The notes under the pieces are model-generated. The model made no database searches, was not told where the DNA came from, and was given only the letters and a program-made list of their open reading frames with translations. A stretch of 64,000 bases of DNA from Gadus chalcogrammus (lineage: Eukaryota > Chordata > Actinopteri > Gadiformes > Gadidae). Of this stretch, positions 1 to 11,764 are shown piece by piece (position 1 is the first letter of the stretch; the number at the start of each line of letters is the position of its first letter). The translations under genes and the position numbers were made by a program. The stretch covers positions 18,994,477-19,058,476 of the forward strand of contig NC_079423.1 in assembly GCF_026213295.1 (NCBI RefSeq), written 5' to 3'.

Positions 1-1763
1 AAGACAAACTCATTATGGCTGATCACTTTGTCATCTCGAAGCACATGCTGGAACATGATGTTGATAGGGAGACGTGGAACCAGTCCATACGTGAGGTAAA
101 ATGGGGCAAAGCCGGTCGTCTCATGTATTGTACAGTTGTAACAAAAGGTTAGAGTCCGCAGCATCTGAGGCCACCTGGCTTTTGCAGTTGGGGGAAGGGT
201 TCTTAACATATTCCCCAGCGTCCTGTTGAAGCGTTCTGTGACACCATTACCCATTGGGTGGTAAGGTGTGGTGTGTGACTTCTTCACCCCTGCCATCTCC
301 AAAAGTTCCTTCAGGAGCCTGCTCTTGAAGTTGGCCCCCTGATCCGAATGGATTCTCTTGGGAAAGCCATACACGCAGAAGAAATCATCCCACGATCGAC
401 GGGCAACATGTTTTGCAGTTTGACTCTGACAGGGGAAGGCGTGCGCCATTTTGGAGAAGTGGTCAGTTATGACCAAGACATCAACTGTTTTTTTGTCATT
501 CAGTTCAGCTGTCCAAAAGTCGATGCACACCAGTTCCATTGGTTCTGATGTGTGAATGGATTCAAGGGGTGCACGGGCTGCAGGTTCAATGGTTTTGCCA
601 ACAATACATCTTTCACATCGTCGTACATGGTTTATGATGTCTGTTTCCATGCCAGCCCAGAAAAACCTTTCTCTGGCGAGGGAGAGGGTTCGTGCACGGC
701 CCTGATGGCCAGCATTGTCATGGAGGCCAAGGAGAATCTGATGTTTAAGGCCATCTGGTACAATGAACTGGGACAGCTTTTTGTTCAGTCGGTTGTCTTT
801 TCTCACCCTGTACGGAATCCCATTTTGTACTTTGAGCTTTTTCCAGTGTCTGAGGAGCTTACTGACGCAGGCAGGTTCAGCTGCAGCCTCGCGTCTGGTA
901 GCTTTCCTTTTTCGCTGCACATAGAACAGGACTCTACTTATCGTTTGGTCTTGCCCTTGAATGCTCAAAAACTGGCTCTGAGGAATAACAGTGGAAGGGT
1001 CTTCATCAGGCAACTGTGGCAATGGTAGGTTAGCACTGAGATTTCCACAACCACGATGAGCGCTTAGTGCAGCTGACACCTCGTCCGAGCTGATGGAACT
1101 TCCCTCAGTCTGAGGATCATGGACATCACTGAGGTCTGTTGACTTTGACCTTGCACCTTGAACAACCTGACAGTTGTTTGTCAGTCGAAAAGCATCCTGC
1201 ACTGTATCTCTGACAACTCCATTGACTTCATCCAATAATGCGATATAGGGCTCTTTCAGCAAGCGGTAACCAACACATGACTGAACGAATGGCTCACGGC
1301 TCAAAGCGTCTGCAACAGTGTTCTTAACTCCTGGAACGTACTTAAGATCAAAGTTGAACACTGCCAGCTTGGCCACCCACCTTTGCTCACACGCATCCAA
1401 GCGTCGTTTTGTAAGAATGTAGGACAGGGGATTGTTATCCGTCCAGGCGGTGAAGTGTTTAGCCTTTAGCCAATGACTGAATTTGTCACATACGGCCCAT
1501 TTCAGTGCCAGAAATTCCAGCCTGTGTGCAGGGTAGTTCATTTGAGAATGGGTCAACGTCTTGCTGGCGAAGGCGACAGGCCTTGCAATTGTTTCACCAG
1601 GTGCCACTTGTGACAAGACGGCTCCAATGCCATCAAAAGAAGCATCGACAGCAAGGATGAAAGGCTGGTCGAAGTTAGGGTGAGCCAAGGTGACACGATG
1701 AGTAAGTTCACTTTTCAGTGTTTGAAAATGATTTCTGACATGCATCAGTCCAGTCACTTGGTG
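1..1763 (-). pseudogene. Ty3/gypsy pol 3' part: RNase H and integrase
   Basis: The minus strand shows a Ty3-type RNase H end around 1,440-1,300, with a TDNNPLSYILT-like stretch and the VAKLAVFNFDLKYVPG block. The integrase follows. A CERC zinc-finger pair is near 620, the first catalytic Asp is in CIDFW near 515, the second is in HSDQGANF near 330, and the Glu is in NGVTERFN near 230. All three catalytic acids are therefore present. The reading frame leaves that of the RT near 1,800. The window start cuts the integrase C-terminal domain. Confidence 0.85.
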
Positions 1764-2771
1764 TTATAGCTGGTGGGGCAGAGGACTGTTTCTTGAACCT
1801 CCCTCTTTTCTTGGCCTGGGATTGAACTTGCCGTCCAGAAATGAGCCTGAAGAGAGGTTTGGCTTTTCGGAGCAGTCAGAAATGAAATGCTGGTAATAAA
1901 AGACCATGCCAAGGAAAGATCTGATCTTTTTGCAGGAGGGCATGACACCATCATTCTCCATTAACTCTGCCTCTCCTACATCAGAAATGGCCTTGACCTT
2001 GTCAGGGTCTGTTCTCACCCCATCTGCACAGATGATATGCCCGAGAAACTTAACTGAGCTCTTCAGGAGATGACATTTCTTGGGAGCAAGTTTGAGTTTG
2101 TGAGTTTTCAGACGGGAGAACACCATCTCCAGACGTTCAATGGCCAGCTGCTCACTGGGGGCGAAGACCATCAAGTCGTCTAAGTAACAGAGCAAGCTGC
2201 TGAAACTTTCATCACCGAAGATTGATAACATCATCCTCATGAAAGTTGCGGGACTGTTAAATAGACCTTGGGGCATTCTATTGTACTCATGGAGGCCAAA
2301 GGGGGAGGAAAAGGCTGTGTACTTTTTGTGTGCCTCATGAAGTGGTACATTGTTAAATCCAGAAGTCAAGTCCATGGTCAAAAAGAAGACATTTCCTCCA
2401 AGAGCAGCAATGGTATCAGCTTGGTGAGGCAGTGGATGTGCATCCTTCACAGTCTTTGCATTGAGCCATCTGAAATCGGTACAAATGCGCTGAGTGCCAT
2501 CCTTTTTCCACACCAAGACCAGTGGTGAAGCGTACTCACTGTGTGACTTCCGGATTATGCCTTTTTCCTCCATCTCATTCAGTGCAGTTCTCAGCTGCTC
2601 GTACTGTGTTGGAGGCACTCGGCGGTAAGGCAGGCGAAACGGCCTCTCGTCCATGAGGGGTATTTTGTGGACGAAGTCCGTAGCCTCCCCGCAGTCCATC
2701 TTGTCCCTTGAGAAGACCAACTCATACTTCACAACGAGCTGCAGAAGTCTATCTTTCCACTGGTCAGACAC
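1764..2771 (-). pseudogene. Ty3/gypsy reverse transcriptase
   Basis: The 335-codon open stretch has RT blocks in order: the GIIRKSHSEYASPLVLVWKKDG finger region, FRWLNAKT, LTMDLTSGF with the first catalytic Asp, the MPQGLFNSPATF block and the YLDDL catalytic box, then FLGHIICADG. It belongs to the same frame as the upstream ORF 2,775-3,281, separated by a single TGA at 2,775-2,777. The tail of this ORF is out of frame with the RNase H, so a frameshift lies near 1,800-1,900. Confidence 0.9.
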
Positions 2772-2774
2772 CTC

Positions 2775-3281
2775 TCAACCATCCAAGTCCAAGTCTTGTA
2801 GTCCCAAGTTGTTTAAAACCTCTTTTCTCTGCTCAGGGGACTTTGTCGACACAGAGCCCTGAGTGACATCTTGGATATTTACAGAAACCTTTTCAGGGAA
2901 AGGCAGCTCCTCAACTGCGACACATGGGAAAACGTCTGCAATCTTGCAGTTTCTCTTCAGAGTCAATGCCTTGCTGCTAGGATTGATCAGTTTAAAGGGG
3001 ACCCACCTGTCGCCCCACAGAGGTGTGACAACCCGGCCAACCAGCACATTTCTGGGCCTTGATCTTGACTGAGTCGGTTCGACGATGATTGTGCTCCCCA
3101 CTGACAAAGGTGCGGATGCGGGCAGCTTTCCCCAGACAAGGTGTTCACGCAGAGGTTCAAGTGTAATACTCTGCCTTAGCTTCACTGTGTCGATCTTGGC
3201 AGTCATGGGCCTTCCCCGCCATTTTTCAGAGTTGGAGAGCAGAGATAAGAACTGACCACAGTCATCAATCTGTAATGTCAA
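2775..3281 (-). pseudogene. Ty3/gypsy pol segment between protease and RT
   Basis: This 168-codon stretch sits between protease and RT and continues in frame into the RT except for one TGA stop. Its composition (a GSTIIVEPTQS-like block and a VLVGRVVTPLWGDRWVPFKLINPS block) fits the beta-rich linker often found before the RT of Ty3/gypsy elements. It overlaps the protease ORF by 17 nt in another frame, which may be a decay frameshift. Confidence 0.65.
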
Positions 3282-3618
3282 CTGGTGCAGCCTGAAGTCT
3301 CCAATAGTCCTCAGACTTTTTCATCAAGTGTATGAGCAGCTTGATTGCAATACTACCGACAATCATGTCGTCTGTTTGTCCAGGGATGACCAGTGTTGGG
3401 ATGAGCAACCTGAAGCCATAAATAGCCACCTCCAAATCATAGACTGCCTTTGGGTAGACATTGTGACCCCCAGCACCAACAACAACAATGTCATCAGCAG
3501 GACTACTCTTCAAATCAGGGCAGTGTTGCAAGAGACGTGCAGCAGCAGCTTCAATTATAGAGCATGACATGGAACCACTATCAATCATGCTTTCAGTTGA
3601 ACTCCACCTGCAGCACAA
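3265..3618 (-). pseudogene. Ty3/gypsy aspartic protease
   Basis: The sequence MIDSGSMSCSI carries the D-S-G triad of retropepsins. It is followed by a hydrophobic flap-like stretch and a second conserved block (TLVIPGQTDDMIVGSIAI), as in retrotransposon proteases. It lies between Gag and RT as expected. The triad is DSG instead of DTG, which is common in Ty3-type elements. The ORF is short and out of frame with its neighbours. Confidence 0.75.
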
Positions 3619-4673
3619 ACATCAGTGTAAAACAAGCTGTCTGACTTCTGAAGTTTGTGTGTCGATTGGAAAATCGCTGCCTTTCCAGACAGTGCAAAGG
3701 AGCACAGAGATTCATGCAAAGATTGTAAGTCATCACTGTCACAGCTGGAAGACTCACTACCATGATCCACACTGCCCTCCCTAAAGTGCGGACCCACTCG
3801 TTTTCCAGCTGCTGATGATTGGTTGAGGCTGTGCGGCCAGGACAAGCACGACTCGATTGATTTAGTGAGTGGCACTGAAAACAGAGCTTATGGTCACGGC
3901 AGTGAGTGAAGGCAGAGTGAGCAGCATCACGACAGACGGAACAAGGCATTTCATGCAATCCTTCAATCCTAGGACGCCGTGGACCAGACTGTCTGGTTGG
4001 ACCCGACTGAACAGGTCTCTGCAGAAGTACCTTCTCCAGCATGCTGATAAGTCGTTCCAGGGTAGCAGAGTCTGTGGCCTGCGACTGTGGCGGCCCCTGC
4101 CCCCCAGTAGACAGTACAGGTGTTGGAGAAGCAGTGTGCTGTATGTGCATTGTTACCTTCTCCTTGGCTACTTTGCTCACAGCGGCTGTCATACCTGAAT
4201 GATACTCGCATAAGATTTCTTGGACTTCATGAGCAGTCCACTTGTCCATGGTCTTTGAACGAAATGTCATCGAAAGCTCAGGGGTGGGACAGTTTCTTAT
4301 GAACATGCGTGTTACCTCAGTGCCAAGACTTTCCAACATCTTGCCATGCTCCTTAAGCCGTTCAACGGCAATGTCAACGGTACAGCCTGAGCCAATAATC
4401 AAATGCCTCCTCACCTTTCTCAGGCAGAGTGGTATAGAAGTCTGCTAGTGGGAGTGGTGAGCATGGGGCAGAACCAAAGTGCTTTCGTAGGAGAGCATAG
4501 ATGGCTTCAGGGTCATGGGTGATGTCTATGACACTGTTTCTGGTACGCACCCGGGCGATGTCTTTAGCTTTTCCCCTAAGGTGAACAAGGATCTCCTCAG
4601 CTTGTTCCTCGGGTCTCAGGTTACTTTTCTTAATATAAGTTCTCATGACATCCTCCCACTCTCTAACAGACAC
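3593..4673 (-). pseudogene. Ty3/gypsy Gag, frameshifted
   Basis: Two overlapping minus-strand stretches (4,374-4,673 and 3,593-4,414) make up a Gag-like protein. The first has a capsid-like region with LRGKAKDIARVRTR and EAIYALLRKHFGS. The second continues the capsid and ends in a Cys/His-rich part (CSVCRDAAHSAF, CFQCHSLNQSSRACP) that resembles a nucleocapsid knuckle. The frame change near 4,380-4,410 is best explained by decay. The N-terminus above 4,673 is not recognised. Confidence 0.75.
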
Positions 4674-4700
4674 AGTCAGAGCTCTCCCCTCTGAAGCATG

Positions 4701-5967
4701 GGGGATCTTTCAGCTTTCTGTGAGATACAAGCCGCAAATGAGAGCCGTTAAGCATGTTTGAAGTAGACATTTCAGCATTGGCTGAGGAAGTGGCAGCATT
4801 GGTTAAAGGGGTCCTCACAGATGGGCTGAATTTGGTTATAATGTTCTGTAAAACCTCTGAGTAACATGCTGAATTACATCTCCCATCTGATTTACAATTT
4901 AATTAACAAGGGCCACAGGGATAGGGGCAGCAGAACTGGTGTGTTGCGGCTCATTTGAAATACCCACAGGATGACTTAGAGGAGGGGACACATCCCTACT
5001 GATCAAAGGGAACCCTGGTGTACTCTCACTTCCCCCAAAACAATACCACGCCCATGTACAGGTGTTTCAAACTGCAAAAACATAGGAGAACTCAACACTC
5101 CTCTACCCCTGCCAACACCACCTTGCTCGCACCACAGCGTAACAGCATTTTACTTCTAACAGTGATCGTATAGTGGTAACATTTGGTGTGAAAAAACATA
5201 CTTGTAAACAAAATATAAAAACATAAAAGATCCTAATGGTCTGTAATAGTGAGTAACAGTCAATAAATAAATGCTATTATTTGTATTGACAACATTCAGA
5301 ATTAGCTCAACTTGCATAACATTAGTCTAACATCAAAACAGACTCAGTTTTGCAAAGTCCAAAACACATATTGAAAAATCCAGTGTAAAAGAGCACTCAC
5401 ATATTAATTACACAACATTGCAACAACATTGCATGTAAAACAGTACAAATAAACATACCTGCAACATGGGACAGTAAACACGAACAGTGTGCAATTAATG
5501 GAAAAGCCTTGCAGTCTGTTCTCACTCACACTACAAAAGTGGAGCTTGGCATTAGCATATACAGGTCACGGACACCTCGTGCTGAGAGCAGCTAGCTAAA
5601 ACATTCCTCGCACATGTTGGCAGCTAGCCCAAAGACTATTCACACACTACGGCAACAATTCGTCACAAAGCAACAAAACGACTGGTTTTATAAATGCCTC
5701 ATTAGTCAAGCATGTTATACAACAAATGCTGATAGTTTACACATCATATGAACCGTAGTTTTCCTTCATAACTGACTTTATGTCAGAGCGAACAGAACAG
5801 CAACTTACCCATAGCGTAACAGCCTTCCTTGACAGCGGTCAAATATGCTGTACGTGAGCATTCCGCTGCATTGAGAAGAAGAGCCGTGTAATAAACAAAA
5901 ATAATTGACTGCTGAACTCTAGGAAGGCCCATGCAAGTGAATGGAGCAGTCTGCAGCATTGAGAAGA
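4701..5967. other. Gene-free flank of the gypsy element
   Basis: AT-rich sequence with no convincing ORF. It may hold the 5' UTR and LTR of the minus-strand gypsy element, but I could not find both LTR ends or a primer site. Near 5,870 and 5,965 there are two copies of a short motif (GAAGAGCCGTGTAATAA) related to the fold-back repeat that follows. Confidence 0.4.
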
Positions 5968-6131
5968 GCCGTGTAATAAGTAAGGGATAATGTATAGAAC
6001 GCCAGTCATTATCGGGCAAATAAGCCCCGACAGGGCGAACAGGTCACCGAGGTGTCTTGCTTCGCCCTGAAGGGGCTTATTTTCGATAATGACCGGCTAC
6101 GTTCTATACATTATCCCGCTTATTACACGGC
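5968..6131. repeat. Fold-back (inverted repeat) element
   Basis: The left arm from 5,968 (GCCGTGTAATAAGTAAGGGA onward) and the right arm ending near 6,131 are inverted copies of about 70 bp. Both carry TAATGTATAGAACG, ATTATCG and the AAGCCCC/GGGGCTT blocks. The spacer is about 20 bp. Related fragments at 5,865-5,900 and 6,410-6,465 suggest a larger MITE-like repeat. Confidence 0.75.
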
Positions 6132-7185
6132 TACTTGCCAAAACGAAAAAATAACTTCACATGGTGTGTCTGTTTACAATTTATTTGTTACCAGCATTCG
6201 TAGTGTTGATCAGCAGAGAAATAGTCCGCCAAAGACGTTGACGTCGCTTAGCAACCGAAGACGCTGGGGTTGAAAAGTTACCGAGCTACTTGAGGAGTGG
6301 TACCAATGACGTCATTAGAGGCAAAAAGTTCTTTGTCTTCCTTGACAGCGGTCAATAATACTTAGCAACGGTGAATTATCAAATATAATTCACCGCCGGA
6401 AGTTGTGAAGTGCCCATGCAAGTGAACTGAGTGTTCCACGGCATTGAGAAGACCCGTGTAATAATCTTGACGAAATCTGGTGGGAACGTGTTCCCAGCGT
6501 AATCGACGCCTATGCATCCAGACTTAACAATGTCAACTGTTTCCAACTTATTTGATTAAAACTGTATTACAATGACTCAAAATAATTGTTTCAATGAATA
6601 TAGGCAAATGAAGAAAGGTTTCTCACTGCAGTGCAAATTGGTGGAGCTTGGCTTAGTCCAGCTCTACCCTTGGTTACAGCCGCAGTCCCCGCCCAGATCC
6701 AGCCCCTCCCCAACTCACTCATACAACTCGGGAGCACAAGTTCAAGTAGCCTCTAGCTCTAGGCCCAGAGAGCCGGTGATTGACTGACGTCCGAGAGGGG
6801 GTTATGCTTCTCGGACACCTATAGTATAACGCAGTTGCGGGCCGTGCATTTCACCCCTAGGCCTACATTGGTGTCCTACATGAACTAATCCACCTCTTAA
6901 TGCCATAATTTGACTCCACGGCTATAGAAACCATCAATATTACACAGAAATGCAGTATAACAGGGCGTTGCATCACAGACAGGTATCTCATGTAGCAAGA
7001 AAGAATGCCATTACTAAAGCAAGAAACCCAATTAGGACAATTCAACAATTCTATTTTCACTGTAACCACAGCTGTCATGCATACATCATCTCTAGCAGAA
7101 ACATCAATATTAACCTAATTAAATGACAAAAATATTAAAACGTTTAAATAAAATGCATTACTCACCAAAACGACTGATTATTTGT
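6132..7185. other. Intergenic, no gene recognised
   Basis: I see no coding region or RNA gene here. The stretch has scattered short repeats related to the fold-back element at its start and otherwise unremarkable AT-rich sequence. Confidence 0.4.
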
Positions 7186-8135
7186 ACGCAATGCCCATCC
7201 TCCTTTCTTTCCTCAAGAAGAGTTAGTCAAATGGTGGTGTATGGCGTATTATCCCTTTTGGAAGCCTGGTAACACGTTTGCATTGAAAGGAACAGATCTA
7301 TCAACTTCTAGTTTTTATGTGTGCCAAATGCTTTTCAGAGCGAGAGAATCACTTTTTGAACAACAATGTGATTCTGACGTTACATTGTTGATTGTGCTCT
7401 AACCTAATGTACATCACTTACAAATCGTGGTGTATGGCTTAATAACCCTTTTGGAAGCCTAGTAACACGTTTGCATCGAAAGGAACAGAAATATCAACTT
7501 TTCTATTTTTTATGTGTGCCAAATGCTTTTCAGAGCGAGAGAATCACTTTTTGAACAACAATGTGATTCTGACGTTACATTGTTGATTGTGCTCTAACCT
7601 AATGTACATCACTTACAAATCGTGGTGTATGGCTTAATAACCCTTTTGGAAGCCTAGTAACACGTTTGCATCGAAAGGAACAGAAATATCAACTTTTCTA
7701 TTTTTTATGTGTGCAAAAAATGCTTTTCAGAGCGAGAGAATCACTTTTTGACCAACAATGCGATTCTGACCTTACAATGTTGATTGTGCTCAAAACTAAT
7801 GTACTTCACATCCAAATGGTCGTGAATGGCTTAATAACCCTTTTGTAAGCCTAGTAACACGTTTGCATTAAAAGGAACAGAAATATCAACTTTTCTAGTT
7901 TTTATGTGTGCAAAACACTTTTCAGAGCAAGAGAATCACTTTTTGACCAACAATGTGATTCTGACCATAAAATGTTGATTGTGCTCAAAACTAATGTACT
8001 TCACCTCCAAGTGGTGGTTGCTCAAAACGAATGGACTTCACTTCCAAATGGTGGTGTATGGCTTAAATAACCCTTTTGTAAGCCTGGCAACACGTTCGCA
8101 TTGAAAGGAACAGAAATATAAACTTCTCGTTTTTT
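7186..8135. repeat. Satellite-like tandem array, ~195-bp unit
   Basis: The landmark ATGTGTGC followed by an A-rich stretch and TTTTCAGAGC recurs at about 7,318, 7,513, 7,708 and 7,905, a period of 195-197 bp. Each unit also carries AACACGTTTGCAT, AGGAACAGAAATATC and TTGATTGTGCTC. Units 1-3 are close to identical, while the outer units are more diverged and partly truncated. The flanks share CATCCTCCTTTCTTTCCTCAAG at about 7,195 and 8,139, suggesting that the array expanded inside one older sequence. Confidence 0.9.
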
Positions 8136-9201
8136 TTCATCCTCCTTTCTTTCCTCAAGAAGGGTTAGATTACTCTGTTGTACAGTTTATCTGTGCATTT
8201 CAGTTCCAACAATAAGTCCCTTTCTATCGCCATGGAGGCTAATGCTGAAAGTTGAGTCTGTCCAGTCGTTTTTCTGGAGTAAGTTTTAATTCCCTTCAGG
8301 GAATCGCTTAATTTATTTATTTATTATTCGCTTTATTTTAGTTTGTGCCGGTAGCTATAGATGCTTTGCTGGCTCTAGTACCTCTCTGACCATCCAATCA
8401 AAGGACATGAAAATGCAGACGTCACTGGACGCCTGCTAGATGGCCTCGATGTTGCCAACTCGAAATCGAATTGGTTAAAGCAACAACGTCATTGCCACTT
8501 ACTTTAAGCTACAGACGCCAGAACTATCGATTCTGAAGGCGTCAAGGCAGATTTCTTTGACCCTGGCAACAAATGATGGCTGAAATATGATTGGATAAAA
8601 GCTCTAACATAAACATACACTAGTGGAAGCAGCGCAACCAAGAGAAAAGCTATGAAATGAAGAGAATAGACTATTGGAAATAATTTAATACATATTCATG
8701 GAAAACATATATAAAACATAAGTCAGTGATTCTGATAGTGTTTAGGCCAGCGAGGAGGCCTTGCTGGCCCTGATAGCCCACCACTGGTATAACGCTACGG
8801 TGTGGATGGATGTTAGGAGCTCCGTTTGAGGAGCGGTTTATTTTTGGGCGGAGCTGGATGTCAAGCTCCACCCATTTGGATCTGCAGTGAGGAACACTTG
8901 AAAATTCCTAACAAATATTTTTCATGTCAGCCTAATTATGTTTACAAATTTCAGATAATTTTCTGTCACAGAATCCCCCATGTCCACATTGTGATGGATC
9001 TTAGAATGGAGAAACCTCTTTCTATGTCATTTTTCGATGCCTACCATGAAGGGCCTTGTTGCTATGTACACCATGTTAGGCCCTGTTGCTATGTCGTCCG
9101 TGCTAGGTTCTGTTGCTATGTCCACCATGTTGCTATGTCCTCTTACCATCTTCTCCCATGCGTTGCCATGTCCTCCATCTTACTTCATGTCTCTGGTGTA
9201 G
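8136..9201. other. MAST3 intron upstream of the first visible exon
   Basis: No exon encoding the kinase N-lobe, HRD or DFG was recognised here or anywhere upstream, so the preceding MAST3 exon is either outside the window or lost among the repeats. Between 9,045 and 9,180 there is a short degenerate tandem repeat of about 20-30 bp built on TGTTGCTATGTCCACCATG-like words. The acceptor AG is at 9,200-9,201. Confidence 0.5.
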
Positions 9202-9372
<171 letters not shown>

Positions 9373-9846
9373 TAGCTGTGGTGGAACTGGGCCCTCAGTG
9401 GAAAAAAGTGCACTCATGTCTTCTGTTTGTTATTTGCACAAAGGAATGAGGAAGTCTTAGGTTTGAGCCAATCGTGAAGCATTACAACGTTTATTCCATC
9501 TCGCCTATTTCCCCCCCCTCATTTGATTACAGTGTTGAGGTTTAGTTTTGCTGTAAATTCTGTATTCAAATCTGTTGTTCATGAAAAATGAATGTTTTCT
9601 TTTTGAAACAGCTATCGCGAAAATGACATGTCATTATTCAACTGTGGCCTATTATTTGTAGGGAAAATAGTAGCTTTGGAATATAGGCAGACAAAACGGT
9701 TCATGTACCGCTTGGGTCTTACTATTCACAATCTATAATTTTCCATGCACATCAAAGTTTTTCCAGTTTGCATAAGCACCAGGCATCGACGGCATGTGCA
9801 AAGGGTAAATGTTCTTTTATAGTTAGTTTTACGGATGACTTCAACT

Positions 9847-9850
<4 letters not shown>

Positions 9851-9898
<48 letters not shown>
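9851..9898. repeat. (GT)n microsatellite
   Basis: About 24 perfect GT dinucleotides. The identical tract recurs at 11,716-11,763 in the second copy of the duplication. Identical length in both copies supports a very recent or artefactual duplication, because such tracts change length quickly. Confidence 0.95.
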
Positions 9899-9899
<1 letters not shown>

Positions 9900-10806
9900 C
9901 CTAAATAAGAAAGAACCAATTTAAACTAGAAAATGCATTTCCTGCAGAAAATGCGGTGAGTGCTGTAGTGCCAAGTGAGGTTGAAAATGTGTTTTAATAA
10001 AGATAGTTTAAGACGTAAAGAGATGTTAAATGGCAAGTGAAGGGATCAAGTGAAGGGATTTGAACTTTGAATTTGAGTCTAAATGGAGTAAACAATGTAA
10101 ACATGCACACCATTTGAGAAAATGTAAATTGTTGGAAACAAATAAAGTGACCGCTGAATGAAAAGCGCAAAGCATTCAGCGGTGCTGTATCTGGAATGTC
10201 AAATGTATTGCCCTGCACTGCGTGCGTGCGTGCGTGCGTGTGTGATAATATAATTAAGCAATAGATCACGACAGGCTGTGGTATGTGCTCATTATACCAC
10301 TGTTAAGGGGCGTTGTCCGGCCCCGACGCGCAGCGGAGGGCCGGCGACCCCCTTCACAGTGGTTACTACTATGGACCAACGAAAGTCATAGACTACATTT
10401 AAAAAGAAACCAAGAAAGTCAAAATAGCCGTTTTATTAAAGAATACAAAAAAGTAGTCCCTCCTGGCTGCCTTCAAAATGCACGACGGTCGCTATGCAAC
10501 ACACTTTAGCGTCCCTCCGAGAGAAGGCTCGGCTAGAGCGGTTCGCCGGCAATTTATCCTATGGAGCAGTTCACTTGCCGTGTGCCTAAGCTTTCGTTAG
10601 TCTCTCCATCGCCTTGCTCACTCCTGGAGTAACAACATTTACACCCTCTCCATCATCCAACATATGTTTTACTTTGTAACTGTTTCTACTTCCAGGGGCG
10701 GAGTGATATGCAAACTTTCACAAAATGATCGGGCGTCATAGCAGTTATGTATACGCTCATTATACAACAGTTAGGAACCAATCAGATCGCTGGATTTAGG
10801 CCCCCC

Positions 10807-10973
10807 GTTGTATAATTAAGCAATAGATCACGACAGGCTGTGGTATGTGCTCATTATACCACTGTTAAGGGGCGTTGTTCGGCCCGACGCGCAGCGGAGG
10901 GCCGGCGACCCCCTTCACAGTGGTATAATGAGCACATACCACTGACTGAAGTGATCTATTGCTTTTATACAAC
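10807..10973. repeat. Fold-back MITE with GTTGTATA ends
   Basis: The left arm starts GTTGTATAATTAAGCAATAG and the right arm ends CTATTGCTTTTATACAAC, with internal matching arms TGGTATGTGCTCATTATACC and GGTATAATGAGCACATACCA. The centre is GC-rich (GGCCCGACGCGCAGCGGAGG). A related, partly deleted copy lies at about 10,250-10,370. Both are repeated in the second duplication copy (12,672-12,838). Confidence 0.85.
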
Positions 10974-11324
10974 GGTTACTATTATGGCAAAACGAAAGTC
11001 ATAGACACTACATTAAAAAAAGAAAGTGAAAGTAGCTGTTTTTTTAAAGAATACAAAAAAGTAGTCCCTCCTGGCTGCCTTCCAAATGACGGTCGCAAAC
11101 TGATTAGCTTTGCAATCAGTTTTATTTTTATTTTGCTTGAGAGTACTGATATTTTTATGCTGGAGTGGACAGTACGGTACCGGGACGGAGTAAGACCGTG
11201 ACATACAAGTTGTTCTGTGCTGTGATTGGCTGAAGAGAAATAGTTAAATTGCCGCGTTCTAAAACTGGACCTTGCGATTTGACATGTTCAATCTCTGGTG
11301 ACTCCTTACAACTCCATGCGACCT

Positions 11325-11424
11325 NNNNNNNNNNNNNNNNNNNNNNNNNNNNNNNNNNNNNNNNNNNNNNNNNNNNNNNNNNNNNNNNNNNNNNNNNNNN
11401 NNNNNNNNNNNNNNNNNNNNNNNN
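11325..11424. other. Assembly gap, 100 N
   Basis: A run of exactly 100 N, the conventional placeholder for a gap of unknown size. It sits precisely at the junction between the two copies of the 1.76-kb duplication. Confidence 1.
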
Positions 11425-11711
11425 CTGTATTCAAATCTGTTGTTCATGAAAAATGAATGTTTTCTTTTTGAAACAGCTATCGCGAAAATGACATGTCATT
11501 ATTCAACTGTGGCCTATTATTTGTAGGGAAAATAGTAGCTTTGGAATATAGGCAGACAAAACGGTTCATGTACCGCTTGGGTCTTACTATTCACAATCTA
11601 TAATTTTCCATGCACATCAAAGTTTTTCCAGTTTGCATAAGCACCAGGCATCGACGGCATGTGCAAAGGGTAAATGTTCTTTTATAGTTAGTTTTACGGA
11701 TGACTTCAACT

Positions 11712-11764
<53 letters not shown>

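Larger units (their letters stand above)
1..4700 (-). mobile_element. Ty3/gypsy LTR retrotransposon, truncated by window start
   Basis: Read on the minus strand, this stretch gives Gag, aspartic protease, reverse transcriptase, RNase H and integrase in that order, which is the Ty3/gypsy arrangement. The integrase runs off position 1, so the 3' end and 3' LTR lie outside. Coding is broken by at least two frame changes (near 4,400 and near 1,800) and one in-frame stop at 2,775-2,777, so this copy is decayed. I could not delimit a 5' LTR or primer site in the flank above 4,700. The family within Ty3/gypsy is not assigned. Confidence 0.9.
9560..11322. repeat. First copy of a 1.76-kb direct duplication
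   Basis: This stretch recurs almost identically at 11,425-13,187 with a constant offset of 1,865 bp. The one difference I noticed by eye is near 11,032 (AGTAGCTG versus AATAGCTG at the equivalent place). The two copies flank a run of exactly 100 N. The block contains a (GT)n microsatellite and fold-back repeats but no gene. An artefactual assembly duplication is the simplest explanation. Confidence 0.95.

Noticed and set aside
348..1028. Two plus-strand ORFs of 66 and 158 codons
   Set aside because: They are antisense to the gypsy integrase, which shows clear catalytic motifs on the minus strand.
9994..10269. A 91-codon minus ORF that recurs identically at 11,859-12,134
   Set aside because: The recurrence is due to the duplicated block; the ORF runs through repeat sequence and has no protein-like features.
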